Shown here: positions 32,700 through 43,040 of the stretch, one piece after another
How the letters are laid out: every line of letters starts with the position of its first letter
Numbering within the stretch: position 1 is the stretch's first letter
Assembly: GCF_000017685.1 (NCBI RefSeq)
Contig: NC_010602.1
Coordinates: 2,311,501-2,375,500, forward strand
DNA length: 64,000 nt
Source: Leptospira biflexa serovar Patoc strain 'Patoc 1 (Paris)'
Lineage (GTDB): Bacteria > Spirochaetota > Leptospiria > Leptospirales > Leptospiraceae
Direction: 5' to 3'
Translations under genes and position numbers: made by a program
The notes under the pieces: model-generated
The model's database searches: none
What the model saw: only the letters and a program-made list of their open reading frames with translations
Told to the model about the DNA's origin: nothing

Positions 32700-34220
32700 A
32701 TGGACGTGGATTCTTTAATTCGAGATTTAAAATCTTTATTGGAAGCACCAAAAGATCTCGTTACCATCCCAGAAGAAAAACGTCTTGAGCTCATCATTCT
32801 TTGTGGCAAAATTTCGAGACCTGATCGAAACGAAGTTCGGAAACGAAACCGTACGGTTCGAATTGAAAAAAAACAGGTCTTAAAAACCCAAGAAAAACAA
32901 AAGACGGCACTAACCGGAATTAGACGGGCGAGAGAATCGACCGTCTTTAAAGCCCCACTCCAAATTTCCAATACTGCCGGTTGGTCCTGGGACAATGCAA
33001 CCGAATTATCTCAACCCAAACCATGTTATATCTGCAAAACTCCTTTCACCAAACTTCATTTTTTTTATGATTCGATGTGTCCAAATTGCGCAGAGCTCAA
33101 TTATTCCAAACGATACCAAACTGCTGACTTAAAAGGGACGGTTGCCGTCATCACGGGCTCCCGTTTGAAAATTGGCTACCAAGCAACTCTGTTACTCTTA
33201 CGAGCTGGGGCACGTGTCATCGCGACAACAAGATTTCCCATTGATTCTGCCATTCGATTCTCAAAAGAATCAGATTATCCGCTATGGAAAGATCGTTTGC
33301 AAATATTTGGATTGGATTTACGGCACACACCTAGTGTTGAAATCTTTTGTAAATTTTTAGATAACCATTTGGAGCGATTAGACATTCTCATCAATAATGC
33401 AGCACAAACAGTGCGAAGGCCACCAGGTTTTTATGCACATTTACTGGAAACAGAAAAAACCACAATCTCCGATTTACCTGCCGAAGTTCAGAAATTACTC
33501 AGTTTTTACCAGCATTGTAAAAACGAATTGGATTCCTATCGTTCCGATGCAGAGATGAAAGATGCCGCTACAGCTCTCGCTGTTAGCTGGAACCATAAAA
33601 CACCAGGAGTTGGGATTCGTTCTTCGGCCGCACTTTCACAAATCCCTTACTCACATGACAATTCCCATGAACTCGAAGTTGTGTTTCCGGAAGGGAAATT
33701 GGATGCCGATCTACAACAAGTAGACCTTCGCAAAACGAATAGTTGGCGATTGAAACTTGGAGAAATCAATACATCCGAAATGTTGGAAGTGCAACTTGTG
33801 AATGCAGTCGCTCCATTTGTGTTATGCAATCGATTGGTCGGTCTGATGAGAAAAGATCATACTGGTAAAAAACACATCATCAATGTATCTGCAATGGAAG
33901 GAAAATTCCATAGATTTAAAAAAGAAGACAGACACCCTCATACCAATATGGCAAAAGCTGCGCTGAACATGATGACTCATACCTCAGCGGAGGATTTTGC
34001 AAAAGATGGAATTTTTATGAATGCCGTGGATACAGGTTGGGTCACTGACGAAGATCCAATCGAACTTGCCAAACGTAAACAGGATCTCCATGACTTCCAA
34101 CCTCCTCTTGATATTGTTGATGGTGCCGCTAGAGTCGTGGATCCATTGTTTGATGGGGTGAACACAGGCAAACATTGGATTGGAAAATTTTTAAAAGATT
34201 ATTTCCCAATCGATTGGTAA
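32700..34220 (+). CDS. SDR-like protein with N-terminal zinc ribbon
   Basis: A 506-residue protein. Residues 1-100 are charged. A four-Cys zinc ribbon (CYIC near 108, CPNC near 127) follows, then a Rossmann domain from about 145 ([40 protein letters not shown]). At the active site the usual Tyr of YxxxK is Thr ([10 protein letters not shown]), although the Ser strand INVSAMEG is present. A standard SDR oxidoreductase mechanism is therefore doubtful. The substrate is unknown. Confidence 0.75.
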   Translation: MDVDSLIRDLKSLLEAPKDLVTIPEEKRLELIILCGKISRPDRNEVRKRNRTVRIEKKQVLKTQEKQKTALTGIRRARESTVFKAPLQISNTAGWSWDNATELSQPKPCYICKTPFTKLHFFYDSMCPNCAELNYSKRYQTADLKGTVAVITGSRLKIGYQATLLLLRAGARVIATTRFPIDSAIRFSKESDYPLWKDRLQIFGLDLRHTPSVEIFCKFLDNHLERLDILINNAAQTVRRPPGFYAHLLETEKTTISDLPAEVQKLLSFYQHCKNELDSYRSDAEMKDAATALAVSWNHKTPGVGIRSSAALSQIPYSHDNSHELEVVFPEGKLDADLQQVDLRKTNSWRLKLGEINTSEMLEVQLVNAVAPFVLCNRLVGLMRKDHTGKKHIINVSAMEGKFHRFKKEDRHPHTNMAKAALNMMTHTSAEDFAKDGIFMNAVDTGWVTDEDPIELAKRKQDLHDFQPPLDIVDGAARVVDPLFDGVNTGKHWIGKFLKDYFPIDW

Positions 34221-34336
34221 ACTCACATTGCCTAACCAAAAACTTTCTGACGAAAAAATCATTATCAGTTTCCATTAGATTCTCTGACCGAAAAGAAATC
34301 CTTCCCCACTATCCAGACAATCCATACGATTTAAGC

Positions 34337-34837
34337 TCATTTCAAAAATTGATTTGCGTATAACGTTGCAGGCGAATAACCAAAACCTTGGGGCACAGTA
34401 AATCCAAAGGCCTTTAAGAGGAAGGCAATGATCGCAAAATGATGCACAGTATGAGAAACTAAAAATAATAGCTCTCTTTCCACCGAGGATGTCACAATTG
34501 GTTTTGGTTCCTCAGGATTGTAATTTTGAGAAATGGTGACGGCACCGAGAGGGATTTCATTTTTTTCAAAAATAGAAATTAAATTTTGTAATGAAGAGAT
34601 TGTTAACAATCGATTGGTTTCAAGAGATTGGTCTCGTTTTCTTTTGTCGTAATCAATGTAACCATCACCTGCACCTTCCAAAAACAAAAGGTAATGTTCG
34701 ATGATGTGTCGAAAATGTTCCCCAACGGAGGAAGCAGAATCCTTGGGTTTTAATTGGTATAAATCATCAGACAATGCCGTAAGTAAACGAATCCCTTGTT
34801 TTAACAGGATTTCATTGTCGCGGAACCAAAAGGACAT
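34337..34837 (-). CDS. DinB-family protein
   Basis: A 166-residue four-helix-bundle protein of the DinB/YfiT type. The three metal-binding His are likely those in SVGEHFRHIIEHYL (near residue 45) and LVSHTVHHFAII (near residue 133). Members bind a divalent metal, and some are bacillithiol- or other thiol-dependent transferases; no specific function can be given. Confidence 0.75.
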   Translation of the reverse strand: MSFWFRDNEILLKQGIRLLTALSDDLYQLKPKDSASSVGEHFRHIIEHYLLFLEGAGDGYIDYDKRKRDQSLETNRLLTISSLQNLISIFEKNEIPLGAVTISQNYNPEEPKPIVTSSVERELLFLVSHTVHHFAIIAFLLKAFGFTVPQGFGYSPATLYANQFLK

Positions 34838-35036
34838 CTAACTTTATTTAGACCAAATACTTTCGTTCTTGGAAACATCATTTTGGGTAAAAATCCAAAA
34901 AAAATCCAATTAAAAACAGTCTTTTGGAAAGATTCAAAAAATTAATTGAAAGGGATTCCATTTTGATGAGATTTCCGTTCATACAGAAAGACAACCTTCC
35001 GGATTCATTTTGGGCATTTTTTAGATTATTATATTG

Positions 35037-35050
35037 ACTGACTAGTCAGT
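35037..35050. promoter_or_regulatory. Perfect palindromic operator before the glycosyltransferase operon
   Basis: ACTGACTAGTCAGT is a perfect 14-base palindrome just downstream of TATATT (35031-35035 region), 30 bases before the start of the membrane glycosyltransferase. The core TGACTAGTCA resembles TetR-family operators. A related TGACCAGTCA lies at 37015-37024. Confidence 0.6.
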
Positions 35051-35067
35051 ATCTTCGCTTATGGTAA

Positions 35068-36687
35068 TTGGTGCCAATGATGCTTTATCCATTCCTACTT
35101 TTATTACCTTTCATTTTTGGAACCATACTTGGTATCCCGGATGCCCCATTCCCACAAGGGGATGAAATCATGCACATTCGTTCCATACGGGAAAGTTTAT
35201 CGTCAGGCAGTTACTTAATTCCGAGTTTATCTGGGTTACCAAATCCTTATAAACCTCCCCTTCTTTTTTGGATGGGAATGGCATCAGATAAAATTTTCGG
35301 AATGAGTTACACATCGGAACGACTGGTATCTCTTTTATTTGGAATTGCTACTATGTTCTTACTTTACCGTTTGGTATTCCAAATCAGGAAATCCAAAACA
35401 GATGCTTTACTCACGATCATTCTCTTTGGTTTTTCCTTTTTATCCTTGAAATTTTTTGGACTCCTGATGATGGAAGGAGCCATGGTTTTCTTTTTGCTCT
35501 ACTATTTTTATTCGTTCTATTTTTATAAAAAAACAAAACAGTCTCACTATATTATACTAGGTAGTTTACTTACAGGGATTGGTTATTTATTAAAAGGTCC
35601 GATCCTTCACGTTTATATTATTTTGTTTTTGCTCAGTTACTTTTATGTGAAGGTCGTTCGTTTCCAGAAGGGAAAACTATCGCTTCGCCTGAAAGAAATT
35701 GTAAATGAAAAATTAATAGTTTTTTCATTTGGATTGACCCTTATCATTCCGATCCTTTGGATTTTATTTTTGTATTTTACGATTCCTGCTGGCAAAGATT
35801 TGCTTCGTTTCTTTTTCATTACCGAAAATATCGGCAAGTTCTATTCTGCAAACCAATCAGGCGTTCGAATTTGGTTTGGTTGGATCTTATATACAATTCC
35901 ATTCACCATCCCATTCCTACAACTCATTGGAAGTAGCATTTCAAAACAAAAACAAACAAAACACCAAAGTTATGTGATGACTTTTTTAGTATTTTTCCTT
36001 TTGGTTACAAGTGTACACCTCCTCCCAAACAGAAAAGATCCTTATTACGTCACTCCATTTATTTGTTTCATATTTTTAATACCCTCAATGAGAAATCTCA
36101 GCTGGGAATCTCTTTTGATGACAAAAACGAATCAGATTACAAATGTTATCGTTTATTTTATCCTCACTTTTCTTGCGATCATATTAAGATTACCGTATCT
36201 ATTTATCTTTTCGTTATTAGGAATCGTAGTTTTATCGAGTGCTCGTTATTTTTTCCAAAGCAAAAACAACCAATGGAGAGCTGTTTTTTATTCTCAAATT
36301 CTGATCTTACCTCTGATCATCTTCTTTTTGTTAAAACCTATGTCTGATCCTGACTTACGGGATCTCACAGAAGAAGTCGAAGGAAATTCTATATGTGTTG
36401 TGGCAGAAAATCCATGGACTGCCATGGATGTCCAAAACAAATTAGTGAATTCTAAAGTACAATTTGCACTCCCATTGACAATCGCTGAGAATTGTTCCCA
36501 TACCGAATACTTAATCAATTTTGTCGGAACGGAAATACCTAAAGAATTCAGTAAACGCGCCACTTGGTTTCATTGGAAACAACACTTACAAATGAATCCC
36601 CAATTATTGATTTCTGCCATTCTCAAGATGGACAAATCAAAATTCCAAACTGAAATTTCATTATGGAAACGAGGTGAACTCAAATGA
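35068..36687 (+). CDS. PMT/ArnT-type membrane glycosyltransferase (GT39/GT83-like)
   Basis: A 539-residue polytopic protein with a first-loop acidic motif (FPQGDEIMHIRSIRESL) typical of GT-C enzymes that take a sugar from a polyprenyl phosphate. NPYKPPLLFWMGMASDKIFG is the second signature, as in the ArnT/PMT superfamily. About 11-12 membrane helices reach to residue 430, then a small soluble C-terminal domain. The start is uncertain: TTG 35068, GTG 35071, ATG 35077 and ATG 35080 are all in frame. It overlaps the next gene by 4 bases. Confidence 0.8.
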   Translation: MVPMMLYPFLLLLPFIFGTILGIPDAPFPQGDEIMHIRSIRESLSSGSYLIPSLSGLPNPYKPPLLFWMGMASDKIFGMSYTSERLVSLLFGIATMFLLYRLVFQIRKSKTDALLTIILFGFSFLSLKFFGLLMMEGAMVFFLLYYFYSFYFYKKTKQSHYIILGSLLTGIGYLLKGPILHVYIILFLLSYFYVKVVRFQKGKLSLRLKEIVNEKLIVFSFGLTLIIPILWILFLYFTIPAGKDLLRFFFITENIGKFYSANQSGVRIWFGWILYTIPFTIPFLQLIGSSISKQKQTKHQSYVMTFLVFFLLVTSVHLLPNRKDPYYVTPFICFIFLIPSMRNLSWESLLMTKTNQITNVIVYFILTFLAIILRLPYLFIFSLLGIVVLSSARYFFQSKNNQWRAVFYSQILILPLIIFFLLKPMSDPDLRDLTEEVEGNSICVVAENPWTAMDVQNKLVNSKVQFALPLTIAENCSHTEYLINFVGTEIPKEFSKRATWFHWKQHLQMNPQLLISAILKMDKSKFQTEISLWKRGELK

Positions 36688-36998
36688 AGAAGTATGGAAT
36701 CCTCATTTTACTTTTGTTCTCTGTGACGGTTTGGGATTTATCCAAAAACAACTTTCCAAAATTTGGACAAAAAGTAACAAAAACGGAAGCACCAAAATGC
36801 CAATACATGTGCGAGAAAATTCAAAATTGCCTTAGCGAGGATCAAAAAAAATTACAAGATCCGAAACTTGTCCAGTTTGCTTGCGAAATTCTCTGCACAA
36901 AACAATACCAATTATTCGATGGGTGTTCTCAATCCATTCTTACGTCCTGCCAATCGGGTGAAATCTGCATTAAAAATTTAACAAAGGGGCTTTTTTAA
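36684..36998 (+). CDS. Cys-rich small exported protein
   Basis: A 104-residue protein with an N-terminal signal or anchor (residues 3-18) and eight Cys in the exported part, spaced as pairs (CQYMCEKIQNC, CEILC, CSQ, CQSGEIC), which suggests disulfide-bonded helices. Translationally coupled to the glycosyltransferase (ATGA overlap). It could be the acceptor or an accessory of that enzyme; this is inference. Confidence 0.65.
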   Translation: MKKYGILILLLFSVTVWDLSKNNFPKFGQKVTKTEAPKCQYMCEKIQNCLSEDQKKLQDPKLVQFACEILCTKQYQLFDGCSQSILTSCQSGEICIKNLTKGLF

Positions 36999-37013
36999 TT
37001 TTTAAAAAGTTGA

Positions 37014-37025
37014 ATGACCAGTCAT
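37014..37025. promoter_or_regulatory. Second TGAC-N2-GTCA operator, overlapping the GT2 start codon
   Basis: ATGAC-CA-GTCAT overlaps the ATG at 37024. Its core TGACCAGTCA differs by one base from the core of the palindrome at 35037. A repressor bound here would block initiation directly. Confidence 0.5.
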
Positions 37026-37782
37026 GAAAGATAAAACAAGTATTATACTCCCCACCTACAACGAAGCAGGTAATATCAAAAACTGCGTTGAAACAATCTC
37101 AAATATACTAGAAAAAAATAGTTTAAACTTTGAAATCATCATCGTAGATGATAATTCACCTGATGGGACATTCGAAGTAGCCAAAGTGTTAGCAAAATAT
37201 GACAATCGAATCAAACCATTTGTCAGGACGACCGAAAAAGGTTTGAGTTCTGCTGTTACGTATGGATATGAAAAAGCATCTGGTGAACATTATGTCGTAG
37301 TGGATGCTGATTTTCAACATGACTATTCAAAAATCCCAGATGTCATTCGATTGCTGAAGGATAATGATATTGTTGTGGCGACTCGTAGGAGCCAAGATGG
37401 CGGTTATGGTAATTTTCCCATCTTACGAAAGTTAGCGAGTCTTTTTGCAACTAAAATTTCTGAGTGGTTATTTCCAGTAAAAATTTCTGATCCCATGAGT
37501 GGTTTTTTTGGAATTCGAAAATCCATTTATTTTGATACAAAAGACAAACTGCACCCACGTGGTTATAAGATCCTTTTTGAAATTTTGGGTGTGGTGAAAA
37601 CGGAAAAAATTGCAGAAATTGGTTATACGTTTGGACTTCGTACATGGGGCCATTCCAAACTTGATTCAGGTGTGATCTTTTATTTCCTTTGGGACTTGAT
37701 TTCAATCAAATGGTATCAATGGAAACAATCTCACCAATATTTTTTTGGATCCAAAAGAACAAAATCCCATATCCATCCCTAG
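37024..37782 (+). CDS. Polyprenol-phosphate mannose synthase-like glycosyltransferase (GT2)
   Basis: A 252-residue GT2 enzyme of the dolichol-phosphate-mannose synthase type. Seen are SIILPTYNEAGNI, EIIIVDDNSPDGT (the nucleotide-sugar Asp residues) and VVVDADFQHDYSKIP (DxD-like), then KISDPMSGFFGIRK. There are no C-terminal membrane helices beyond a weak hydrophobic patch near residue 215. It would make the lipid-linked sugar that the PMT-type enzyme upstream uses as donor. Confidence 0.85.
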   Translation: MKDKTSIILPTYNEAGNIKNCVETISNILEKNSLNFEIIIVDDNSPDGTFEVAKVLAKYDNRIKPFVRTTEKGLSSAVTYGYEKASGEHYVVVDADFQHDYSKIPDVIRLLKDNDIVVATRRSQDGGYGNFPILRKLASLFATKISEWLFPVKISDPMSGFFGIRKSIYFDTKDKLHPRGYKILFEILGVVKTEKIAEIGYTFGLRTWGHSKLDSGVIFYFLWDLISIKWYQWKQSHQYFFGSKRTKSHIHP

Positions 37783-37848
37783 TGGAACTTGAGAGTCTCT
37801 TAAAAAAAAACGTAAAGAATGTTTTTATTTTAAGGTTTATTTTTTATC

Positions 37849-38196
37849 ATGAACCCTAAGGTATTTCGATTGGATTCCGTAGATCTTAATGTGAGGATCA
37901 AAATGGTTACGGAATTAACAACAGAAAAAAGTTACCTGATCGAAAGCAATCGTTTGGATTTGTATTCAGCGCAAGGATTGGAGGAAGAGATGACAAAACT
38001 CTTTCAGAAAGGAATGAGCGTTATCTACATTGATTTTTCGAATGTAGAAGAAGTTTCCTCAGCAGTTCTTGGTTTATTTTTATACAAAAAAGTAATGTTC
38101 CAAAAACAAGGAGTGCGGCTTTTTTTGATCAATGTAAAACCGCAGATCCAAAAGATTTTAAAAATCTTACATTTAAGTGGTCACTTACTTCCTTGA
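37849..38196 (+). CDS. STAS-domain protein (anti-sigma-factor-antagonist-like)
   Basis: A STAS-fold protein of 115 residues, or 97 if it starts at the ATG at 37903, which has GAGG at a better distance. The core is YIDFSNVEEVSSAVLGLFLYKKVMF followed by LFLINVKPQIQKILKILHLSG. The conserved phosphorylatable Ser is in the EVSSAV turn. Such proteins act in partner-switching pathways. No anti-sigma kinase is adjacent. Confidence 0.8.
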   Translation: MNPKVFRLDSVDLNVRIKMVTELTTEKSYLIESNRLDLYSAQGLEEEMTKLFQKGMSVIYIDFSNVEEVSSAVLGLFLYKKVMFQKQGVRLFLINVKPQIQKILKILHLSGHLLP

Positions 38197-39829
38197 CGAT
38201 TTTTGAGAAACGAGTTCAACAATTGCACCTGAATGGGCAGGTAACGTTACTCCATCTCCTTCCCATATAGCCCCACCAAATACATACAAATCGTTTCCTT
38301 TTCCTAAGGAGGTCAAACGCACTTCTTTTGTTCCAAAGTTTAAAAACACACGTAACGTGTTTTCTTTCAGACTACGTTCAAAACACAGAACATCGTCTTT
38401 CTCTGTTGGAATTGTTCTCAAACTTCCCTCTCTGATCACCTTCCATTTTTTTCGTAGTTGGAATAGAGTTTGGTAATGTTTCCATAATGAGTCTGAATGT
38501 TTTTTTTTGTTCCAATACTGTATTCTTTGGATTGATGGATCCGATCGGTAACCAAGGTACACCCGTTGTGAATCCACCATATTTCGAATCATCCCATAAC
38601 ATTGGCAGACGACAATTGTCACGATTGATATAAATCCCAAGTAAATTACTTAAAAATAAAGGAACAAATGAATTCATTTTCGCAATTGGATCTTTGCCCT
38701 TAAAATTGGAAATTTTTCCTTCTCTCAGTCCTATTTCTTCACCATAATAAACGATCGGAACTCCCCTTGCCATAAACTGAAAACAGGCTAATAGTTTTGC
38801 TTTCCTTTGGTCTCCACCTAACCGATCTATATAACGCCTCTGGTCATGATTTCCTAATACATAGGTAGGTGTGTAAGGACTCGGAAATATGGTTTCATTT
38901 TTTTCCAGTAGATTTCGAAAGAACTTTGATTTGTATTGAAAATGGATCAGTTCAAATTGGAATACTAAATTGAGACCATCTAATTTTTCTCCTAAAAATG
39001 ATTTGAGTATAGTGTCAGATCCACTCACTTCACCGATGAGGAAAGGTTTTTGTTTGTATTTAGAAATGTGTTTTCGAACTTCTTTGGCAAACGTAAAAGA
39101 TTCCGATAAGTTTAAGTTGTATTTCTTTTTTTGAAAAAAAGCCTCATCGTGGTTATCTGGTGTTGGGAAAAAACGTAAACTAAATGGATTGTCGCGAAAA
39201 CTTTCATCTTTATAAATTGAATTGAAGATATCAAGACGAAATCCATCCACGCCTTTTTGTAACCAAAAGTCTAGAACTTTCAACATAGTTTGTTTGACTT
39301 TAGGATTTCGATAATTTAGGTCTGGTTGGAAGGATAAAAAATTGCTGTAATAGTATTCTTCTGTCTGTGGATCGTAATTCCATCCTGATTTGCCTACCAT
39401 GGAGATCCAATTATTGGGTGGTTTTTTTGTACCCTTTCTCCAAATGTAAAAATCACGTTTCGGATTTGAAGTAGAGGACTTAGATTCCAAAAACCAAGGG
39501 TGTTTGTCTGAAGTGTGGTTCATCACCATATCGAGGACCACTTTCATCTTTCGTTTGTGGATTTCTTTGATGAGCCGTTCAGTGTCCGCCATCGTGCCAA
39601 ACCTTGGATCTATGGTTGTGTAATCCGAAATATCATAACCAAAGTCCTCACCTGGACTTCGGTAAAAAGGAGAAAACCAAATGGTTTCAACTCCTAATTC
39701 TTGAATCTCGTCCAAACGCCCAAGGATTCCCGCTAAATCACCGATCCCATCCCCGTTCGAATCCTGAAATGACCAAGGGTAAATCTGGTAAATTGAAGTT
39801 TGTTTCCACCATTCCATCTTGTTTTCCAT
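38185..39829 (-). pseudogene. GH13 alpha-amylase-family glycosidase with a frameshift
   Basis: The first frame runs from 39829 and carries the GH13 blocks: YQIYPWSFQDSNGDGIGDL, DMVMNHTS, GVDGFRLDIFN (nucleophile Asp), IGEVSG (acid/base Glu) and VLGNHDQRR, as in oligo-1,6-glucosidases and trehalose-6-phosphate hydrolases. At nine consecutive T on the plus strand (38500-38508) homology passes to another frame (KHSDSLWKHYQTLFQLRKKWKVI) that ends at 38185 with the C-terminal beta domain. One base gained or lost in the run would explain it. The catalytic domain itself is intact. Confidence 0.85.
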
Positions 39830-39910
39830 GACTTTTCTATCACCCCTTTGTTATTTCAGTTGCTTCTTACCTAATCACCGAATTTCTGTTCTTTATACAA
39901 GCAGGTAGCA

Positions 39911-40672
39911 ATGGATAAAGAAAAAATCAAACTTTCCGGTTTCAATAATCTGACAAAAGTTTTGAGTTTTAACCTCTACGATTTTTGCATCACTCTCGAT
40001 GACGAACAAAAAGGTAGGTATGTTAGTTATATCCACGACAAGTACAATGCGAGTAAAATTACAGAGATTTCAAAAGAGATCGTAAAAAGAATTGATGCCA
40101 ATATACTATCAGTTTCCGCTCAGGATTACGATCCGGTAGGTGCTTCTGCTATGGTTCTTATGAGCGATGTGAAAGGTGGTGGAAATCCCATCCCATCGAC
40201 GCAGGTCAGCATGCACCTAGACAAATCACACATCACTGTACACACCTATCCCGATGCGGCCGATCCTGACGGGATTTGTTCTTTCCGCGTGGACATTGAC
40301 ATTTCAACCTGTGGAGAAATCATTCCACTTGATTCCATAAATTATTTGTTTGAAGCCTTCGAATGTGATGTGGTCTATATTGATTATGTAGTGCGAGGTT
40401 ACACTCGACTTGCCGATGGAAGGAAAATTTATAACGACCATCACTTCAATTCTATCCTCGATTTCATCAAACCAGAAATCAAAAGGAATTATACATTTTT
40501 GTCCGACATCAACATGCCACAAGATAATACTTGGCAGACAAAGATGATGATAAAAGAACTAGGTCCTGAAAACTATTTACTCAATCCAGAAGATATCTCG
40601 CATCCAGATGTTCAGAACAAAATGAAATTACTTAGAGAAGAGATGAAAGAAGTATATCATATGATCCACTAA
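39911..40672 (+). CDS. speD: S-adenosylmethionine decarboxylase proenzyme
   Basis: A 253-residue SpeD of the E. coli-like class. It makes decarboxylated SAM for spermidine synthesis. The self-cleavage site is at KSHITVHTYPD (Ser near residue 106), which generates the pyruvoyl cofactor. FRVDIDISTCGEIIPLDSINYLF and the late GRKIYNDHH are also family motifs. The 3' end overlaps the convergent SCO1-like gene by 4 bases. Confidence 0.92.
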   Translation: MDKEKIKLSGFNNLTKVLSFNLYDFCITLDDEQKGRYVSYIHDKYNASKITEISKEIVKRIDANILSVSAQDYDPVGASAMVLMSDVKGGGNPIPSTQVSMHLDKSHITVHTYPDAADPDGICSFRVDIDISTCGEIIPLDSINYLFEAFECDVVYIDYVVRGYTRLADGRKIYNDHHFNSILDFIKPEIKRNYTFLSDINMPQDNTWQTKMMIKELGPENYLLNPEDISHPDVQNKMKLLREEMKEVYHMIH

Positions 40673-41247
40673 AGGATCATTTTTGCATTGGAGCTGATTG
40701 CTTTTTGGATTTGTTTCCAATCTTTGTCTTCGAGTTTCGGGAGTGCAAATATTTCTGTGCGATGTGGTGGGATGAGAAAAAATTGAGTCCCATGTTCATC
40801 TCTTTGTTTTAAAATAGGATGTTCAGGCAAATAGGCACCTAACCTCCGATACATTTGAATTTCTTCATTGGTTTCAGGACGAAGTGCTTGTATGGACAAG
40901 CTAGTCTCGTAATAGGCTAAATAACTTTTAATTGCTTCTTCTGTTTCCTTTGGGTCGGTCACTAAAAAATAAAACGTAAAACTAGTATCAGGGAAACGCA
41001 TTCGAAACTGGCGAAGAGATTCTAGAGCCATAGGGCATTTTTTCCCACAACCAACTAACCCTGGATAAATCACAATCCAATGGGATTTTGGAACAGACAA
41101 AAAACGTTTCTGGCAAACTTCGCAGGGAATGTTACGATATTTACCTGATACCGAATGTAAAAATACACTAAGACCAATCAAAAGTAAAAAAACAAAAAAC
41201 CAAAGGAAGGTCTGTTTCCATCCTAGATTAAGGATTTTCATGATCAA
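40669..41247 (-). CDS. SCO1/SenC-like thioredoxin-fold membrane protein
   Basis: A 192-residue protein with an N-terminal membrane anchor (residues 12-32) and a thioredoxin-like domain. The Cys motif is [13 protein letters not shown] (CxxxC, as in SCO1/SenC), with [14 protein letters not shown] after it. SCO proteins deliver copper to cytochrome oxidase or reduce thiols. A distal His ligand is not obvious. Overlaps the upstream MCP gene by 20 bases, so they are probably one transcript. Confidence 0.7.
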   Translation of the reverse strand: MIMKILNLGWKQTFLWFFVFLLLIGLSVFLHSVSGKYRNIPCEVCQKRFLSVPKSHWIVIYPGLVGCGKKCPMALESLRQFRMRFPDTSFTFYFLVTDPKETEEAIKSYLAYYETSLSIQALRPETNEEIQMYRRLGAYLPEHPILKQRDEHGTQFFLIPPHRTEIFALPKLEDKDWKQIQKAISSNAKMIL

Positions 41248-42769
41248 TCATGGCAGAAAGAGTTTCCACTGACTCTTTTAAATTTTCAAAAATCACATTC
41301 CCTTTGTCGATAAACGAAATCATTCCCGAGCTCGTATTTAAATTGGTTTGTGTTTTTAAATTTAAATCCATTATGGAATTTGAAATTTCTACCATACTCG
41401 TAGATTGTTCTTTGCTCGAAAGTTGCATCTCTTGAGCGATTTGATCCAAAGTTGTGAGAGCATCTTCTTGTTTTTCGAAAGCAGATAGGGTCCCTGATAT
41501 TTTTTCCGTTAACTCACCCATCCCTACTTCGGAGGATAAAATGGATTTCACAAACCCTTGGACAGTTTGGTTGATTTGGTTGGACTGTTTGAAGCTAATT
41601 TGAATGGCCGACTTAATTTTACCTGAAATTGTTGAAATGTTCTTTGTCGCTTCTGCAGTAGAATCGGCTAGTTTTGAAATCTCAGATGCAACCACTGCGA
41701 ATCCACGGCCGGCATCCCCAGCCCGTGCTGCTTCTATGGAAGCATTTAACGAGAGTAAGTTTACCTTTTCGGCAATGTCTGAAATCAAATCCAATATTTC
41801 TTCCATCTTTTCGGAATCATCGACTGCGACTTCCATGGATTGGTAAAGTGTCGAAAATTCCGATTCCGTTTTTTTGACACTTTCTGCTGATTCTTGGATT
41901 TTACTTCGCATCACCTCTAATGATTTCACAAACCCTTCGTTCAAGTTGAATAAGTTTCTGTTTAACTCTTCCACTGTTTTAACTTCTTTGATTTGTCGAT
42001 TGCTACCTTCCAAAATCAATTGGCTGGAAGCAGTGGTTTCTTCTGTCGCAGCGGAGATGGCTTCGATGGATGATGATTGGTTTTGAAAGGAGGACTCAAA
42101 TTCTTTGACAGCGACTGCAATTTGATTCGAATTTTCTAAATAGGCCTTAGTCCCTTGGGAAACTTCGTCGATGGCAGCGGTAACTCCAGCCATCACGGTT
42201 TCTAAATTGGTTTGGGTTTCAATTTGGAGTCTGAGATCAAGGACGGACCTGTAGGAGAAGAAAATTAGAATCCCTGTTTCCATCACAACGAATAATGCAT
42301 GAGTAAATACTATATCAAGCCCTGTTCCATAACTATACACAATTATTTTTGTCTCAAAAAACACGACACCAAATTCTTGCAGGTAATTACCAACTAAGTG
42401 ATGTATGGCGATGGTTAAGGCAGCCACCAATAAAACTCGCCAATCCTCATATACAAACAAAATGGCAAGTGCACTGAAAACATGAAAATGCATCTCAATG
42501 CGACCAAATTGTGCTTGGATGAGTAAGGCACTGAAGAGCATTAACGCCGCTCCATTCCATGCTCGTAAGAAAAAACTTCCACGGAAGAAACGATAAAACA
42601 AAAACGAGAGCGATGATATGATCACAGCGGAAACAGTGACAACAAGGGTTGCACCGTAACCGAGAGAGAGCAATAAAACCAGAGGAATGTGAGCAAAAAT
42701 TGCGCAAACAAAAAATGTATCAACTTTTTTTTGGCGTTCTAATAGAACCGCTGCCAATCTTAAATCCAT
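41228..42769 (-). CDS. Methyl-accepting chemotaxis protein
   Basis: A 513-residue receptor. The N-terminal third has about six membrane helices and almost no periplasmic domain (residues 1-175). It is followed directly by a long cytoplasmic coiled coil with the signalling tip [20 protein letters not shown] near residue 343. With such a sensor it may read membrane or internal signals. No HAMP domain is evident. Confidence 0.88.
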   Translation of the reverse strand: MDLRLAAVLLERQKKVDTFFVCAIFAHIPLVLLLSLGYGATLVVTVSAVIISSLSFLFYRFFRGSFFLRAWNGAALMLFSALLIQAQFGRIEMHFHVFSALAILFVYEDWRVLLVAALTIAIHHLVGNYLQEFGVVFFETKIIVYSYGTGLDIVFTHALFVVMETGILIFFSYRSVLDLRLQIETQTNLETVMAGVTAAIDEVSQGTKAYLENSNQIAVAVKEFESSFQNQSSSIEAISAATEETTASSQLILEGSNRQIKEVKTVEELNRNLFNLNEGFVKSLEVMRSKIQESAESVKKTESEFSTLYQSMEVAVDDSEKMEEILDLISDIAEKVNLLSLNASIEAARAGDAGRGFAVVASEISKLADSTAEATKNISTISGKIKSAIQISFKQSNQINQTVQGFVKSILSSEVGMGELTEKISGTLSAFEKQEDALTTLDQIAQEMQLSSKEQSTSMVEISNSIMDLNLKTQTNLNTSSGMISFIDKGNVIFENLKESVETLSAMIDHENP

Positions 42770-43040
42770 ATACTATGAGACGTAGGAATGTGTAAAAATA
42801 CCAGTCAATAAATTTAGAATGGAAACTTGTTTTCAATCTAACCCATTTAATTATATTCTACATCCGTGTATGTCCCTAAACACATAGGATTTTTTCCCAG
42901 ACAATCTACGGATCGGAAGGTAACTATGGTTTTTAGGGCAAACGTGGACTAGAAATTCTATTCTTTTCCAGTCAATCCATCTACTTTCTCTCTTGCTCTT
43001 GGGAAAATCTCCTGTAAACTTGTGACTTAGCAGGTACATT

